Positions 62,229 through 64,000 of a DNA stretch of 64,000 nt are shown in pieces. The DNA lies in assembly GCF_050314255.1 (NCBI RefSeq), contig NZ_JBNPMZ010000003.1, positions 124,001-188,000 of the forward strand. The letters run 5' to 3'. Each line of letters starts with the position of its first letter. Within the stretch, counting starts at the first letter, position 1. Both the position numbers and the translations under genes were made by a program. The notes beneath the pieces are model-generated. The model ran no database searches and was not told the origin of the DNA. It saw only the letters and a list, made by a program, of their open reading frames with translations. This DNA comes from Claveliimonas sp034178805. GTDB taxonomy: Bacteria > Bacillota > Clostridia > Lachnospirales > Lachnospiraceae.

Positions 62229-62257
62229 ATTGTATCAAATTTAAGAGAACATGTAAA
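62229..62257 (-). promoter_or_regulatory. Promoter of glmS-glf
   Basis: Minus strand -35 TTTACA (62257-62252), 17-base spacer, -10 TACAAT (62234-62229). Predicted start near 62222 gives a leader of about 75 bases. Confidence 0.75.
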
Positions 62258-62291
62258 GAAAAAAAGAGGACACCGTTTCAAGTATCCTCCT
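62258..62291 (-). terminator. Terminator after the cohesin-like gene
   Basis: GAGGATAC and GTGTCCTC (one G-T pair) with an 8-base loop, then seven T on the minus strand. It is directly followed by the -35 of the glmS promoter. Confidence 0.75.
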
Positions 62292-62306
62292 TTGTCCATA
62301 CTATGC

Positions 62307-63848
62307 CTAATCCAAATCAATAATATCCATCTTGAATGTATCATCCGGATCACTGTGTCCGACACGACTCGGTGCAGTCTTATTTGGACGTTTTGCCGGT
62401 TCTCTGACACGTGCATTCAGAAGAGCGTCCAGATCTTCAATATCACTGTCATCGCCTGAATAATCCGTCATATCATAATCATATGCCTCAAACGCATCGT
62501 CATCTGACTCATCATCATAATCATCTAATTCATAATCATCATCGTCATACGCGTCATCGTCATCCTCATAATCATCGTCATATTCGCTGTCTTCATCATC
62601 AAAATCATAGAAATCATCTTCATCTTTCTTTTTCTTTTTTGAAACAGCTTTTGATTTCTTATCCTTTTTGTCTTTCTTTGATGGCTTGACATCTTCTTCA
62701 TCATCCAGATCAATACCATACTCATCATACAGATCATCCAGCTCCAGATTACGATGACGAAGCTTGATTGCAACAACAATCAGTATGAGAAGCAGAAGCA
62801 GTATTGCAGCACATACCATCAGTACACAAAGTTTCAGATTATCCCCAACAAACTGAAGAGCTTTTCCAAGCAGGCCCTCCGGTTCTGCACCATTGCTCAC
62901 ATCTACCGCCGTACTCTTCAGATATCTCTGATATGTTCCGTCTACTGTATCATGCAGATAAAGGGTCTTTGTTCCATCACTGTTAAGACAATACACGAGA
63001 TAATATTCTGCATTCTTAGTATTCTGCCATGCCGGAAATTCTTTACCGGATCCTTCAATGGTAATAGAAGTTTTCTCGTATCCGCTCGGAACAGAAACTG
63101 TCCCATCATCCTCAAGGAAGATAAGATAACGTCCTTTTGCAATCTCCACTTCTTCAAACGGGGAGAAACCTCCTTTATCCGGATCATACAAAAAGAAATC
63201 TTCATCTCCATCATCAGATTTCAAATACATTGCCATTGTTCCGCTGCTCTCCTGTGTCACAACAGAACAGGCTGTACCTTCATACTGAGTCTCAGATTTC
63301 ACAAATCCCTCCGGAATCAATGCTTCTGAAAAATCACTGGAAATTGTGTATTTTATACCATTCACTTCTACCTGAGGTCCATCCCCCTCTGCATCACTTT
63401 TAATCAGCGACGGATCACCAGGGCCGATCGTAATTGTAGAACTTCCGTTTATAACCTCAATCTCTGTTCCGGAAGTAGTCACACCCGTGGAACTTGCAAC
63501 TTCAATTACAGTAGTACCTTCTGCCAAAGCCTGAAATTTTAATGTATGAGAAATCTCGGTTGACATTCCATCTCCTGCACCGGACAGAGTAATGGTGCCA
63601 CCCTCAACTCTTGCATTACCCCCTTCAATAAAACGAAGCATATTCGTATCAAATGTCAGAGTTGCATCCATGGACTGAACACTGGACTCTGACGTAAAAG
63701 TTGCTGTAACCTCCACTTCTGCTCCTACCGTTGTCGATGGATCAGAAAAACGGAACTGTGCCGACGCGGCAAACGCAACCATCGAAAAGCATGAACACAA
63801 CAGACTTGTAATCAGTAATGTCGTTATAACTCTTTTAAGTTTCTTCAT
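62307..63848 (-). CDS. Cohesin-like surface protein with membrane anchor and acidic cytoplasmic tail
   Basis: Protein of 513 residues. A signal peptide (residues 1-28, ending VAFAAS) is followed by a cohesin-like beta domain (about 30-142: AQFRFSDPSTTVGAEVEVTA, TLTFDTNMLRFIEG, ending STITIGPGD), a second external region (about 155-310), one membrane helix (about 340-362) and a cytoplasmic tail of 150 residues. The tail has a lysine block (SKKDKKDKKSKAVSKKKKK) and then about 60 residues of Asp, Glu and Tyr (for example DDYEDDDDAYDDDDYELDDY), ending in KMDIIDLD. I do not recognise a named family; external cohesin-like domains mediate protein-protein contacts in other clostridia. It is followed by a terminator, and the neighbour upstream also has a Tyr/Asp-rich tail. 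Confidence 0.75.
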   Translation of the reverse strand: MKKLKRVITTLLITSLLCSCFSMVAFAASAQFRFSDPSTTVGAEVEVTATFTSESSVQSMDATLTFDTNMLRFIEGGNARVEGGTITLSGAGDGMSTEISHTLKFQALAEGTTVIEVASSTGVTTSGTEIEVINGSSTITIGPGDPSLIKSDAEGDGPQVEVNGIKYTISSDFSEALIPEGFVKSETQYEGTACSVVTQESSGTMAMYLKSDDGDEDFFLYDPDKGGFSPFEEVEIAKGRYLIFLEDDGTVSVPSGYEKTSITIEGSGKEFPAWQNTKNAEYYLVYCLNSDGTKTLYLHDTVDGTYQRYLKSTAVDVSNGAEPEGLLGKALQFVGDNLKLCVLMVCAAILLLLLILIVVAIKLRHRNLELDDLYDEYGIDLDDEEDVKPSKKDKKDKKSKAVSKKKKKDEDDFYDFDDEDSEYDDDYEDDDDAYDDDDYELDDYDDESDDDAFEAYDYDMTDYSGDDSDIEDLDALLNARVREPAKRPNKTAPSRVGHSDPDDTFKMDIIDLD

Positions 63849-63870
63849 CTTTCTATCCCCTTTATTTTAT

Positions 63871-64000
63871 TTAATATCCACTGTCATCATATTCTTCTTC
63901 ATACGAATAATCGGAATCATAATAATCATCCGAATTGTAACCAGAATCATAATCATCGTAATTATCACTATAATCATCATAATTATATGACTCTTCTTCA
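63871..64000 (-). CDS. 3' end of a gene with a Tyr/Asp-rich C-terminal tail (partial)
   Basis: The last 42 codons of a gene that starts beyond the window. Reading from the edge the tail is EEESYNYDDYSDNYDDYD, then SGYNSDDYYDSDYSYEEEYD, ending DSGY and TAA at 63871. It lies 22 bases upstream of the cohesin-like gene on the same strand, so the two are likely in one operon. No domain can be seen in this fragment. Confidence 0.7.
   Translation of the reverse strand, partial: EEESYNYDDYSDNYDDYDSGYNSDDYYDSDYSYEEEYDDSGY

Overview
The window is 64 kb of chromosome from a spore-forming, anaerobe-type Firmicute. The gene set fits Clostridia, most likely the family Lachnospiraceae; I cannot fix the genus. 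The evidence is a set of sporulation genes (sigE/spoIIGA, sigG, spoVT, cotJABC), a SCIFF peptide with its radical-SAM maturase, HemZ, a fused SecDF, and a mraZ-to-ftsZ division cluster with strong AGGAGG-type ribosome binding sites. No prophage, transposase, CRISPR array or resistance island is visible, so this is mostly core genome, and most genes lie on the minus strand.

Layout. Positions 1-12.2 kb (minus) carry a long co-directional run, read from the right: a small membrane protein, the SCIFF peptide scfA, its maturase scfB, secDF, recJ, apt, relA, an MBL-fold hydrolase, hemZ and hisS (cut by the window edge). 12.3-14.4 kb hold spoVT and an overlapping V4R sensor/diguanylate cyclase pair. 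14.5-16.4 kb (plus) hold glycerate kinase and a GntR/FCD regulator that share a palindrome. 16.5-21.2 kb (minus) hold an Xaa-Pro aminopeptidase, a POT peptide transporter and an iron alcohol dehydrogenase. 21.3-29.3 kb hold yqeY, a PrsA-like lipoprotein, mfd, pth, small unknown proteins, a HAD phosphatase and sigG. 29.5-32.8 kb (plus) hold a SulP anion transporter and a Na/Pi cotransporter, followed by a 560-base gene-free stretch with terminators and a 52-bp hairpin array. 33.4-38.5 kb (minus) hold a heterodimeric ABC exporter and a beta-CASP RNA hydrolase.

38.6-52.1 kb (minus) hold sigE, spoIIGA, ftsZ and a reduced dcw cluster, in transcription order mraZ, rsmH, ftsL, two class B PBPs, mraY, murD, ftsW, ftsQ, ftsZ. 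The usual murE, murF, murG and murC are absent from it. 52.3-54.8 kb hold a small membrane protein, a DegV protein and a second SEDS protein. 54.9-56.4 kb (plus) hold tRNA-Gly, tRNA-Ser and cotJABC. 56.4-64 kb (minus) hold glyA, an HtrA protease, glf, glmS, a cohesin-like membrane protein with an acidic tail, and the end of another gene with a Tyr/Asp-rich tail.

Most notable non-routine signals: (i) a regularly spaced AAGTGG box array across the mraZ promoter start, a likely MraZ autoregulation site; (ii) the 52-53 bp tandem hairpin array; (iii) a MITE-like element whose terminal repeat supplies the ftsW stop codon; (iv) Tyr/Asp/Glu-rich C-terminal tails on FtsQ, on the cohesin-like protein and on its neighbour; (v) the SCIFF ranthipeptide locus in front of the Sec genes; (vi) the split V4R/GGDEF pair. 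All functions are inferred by reading the sequence; no database search was run.
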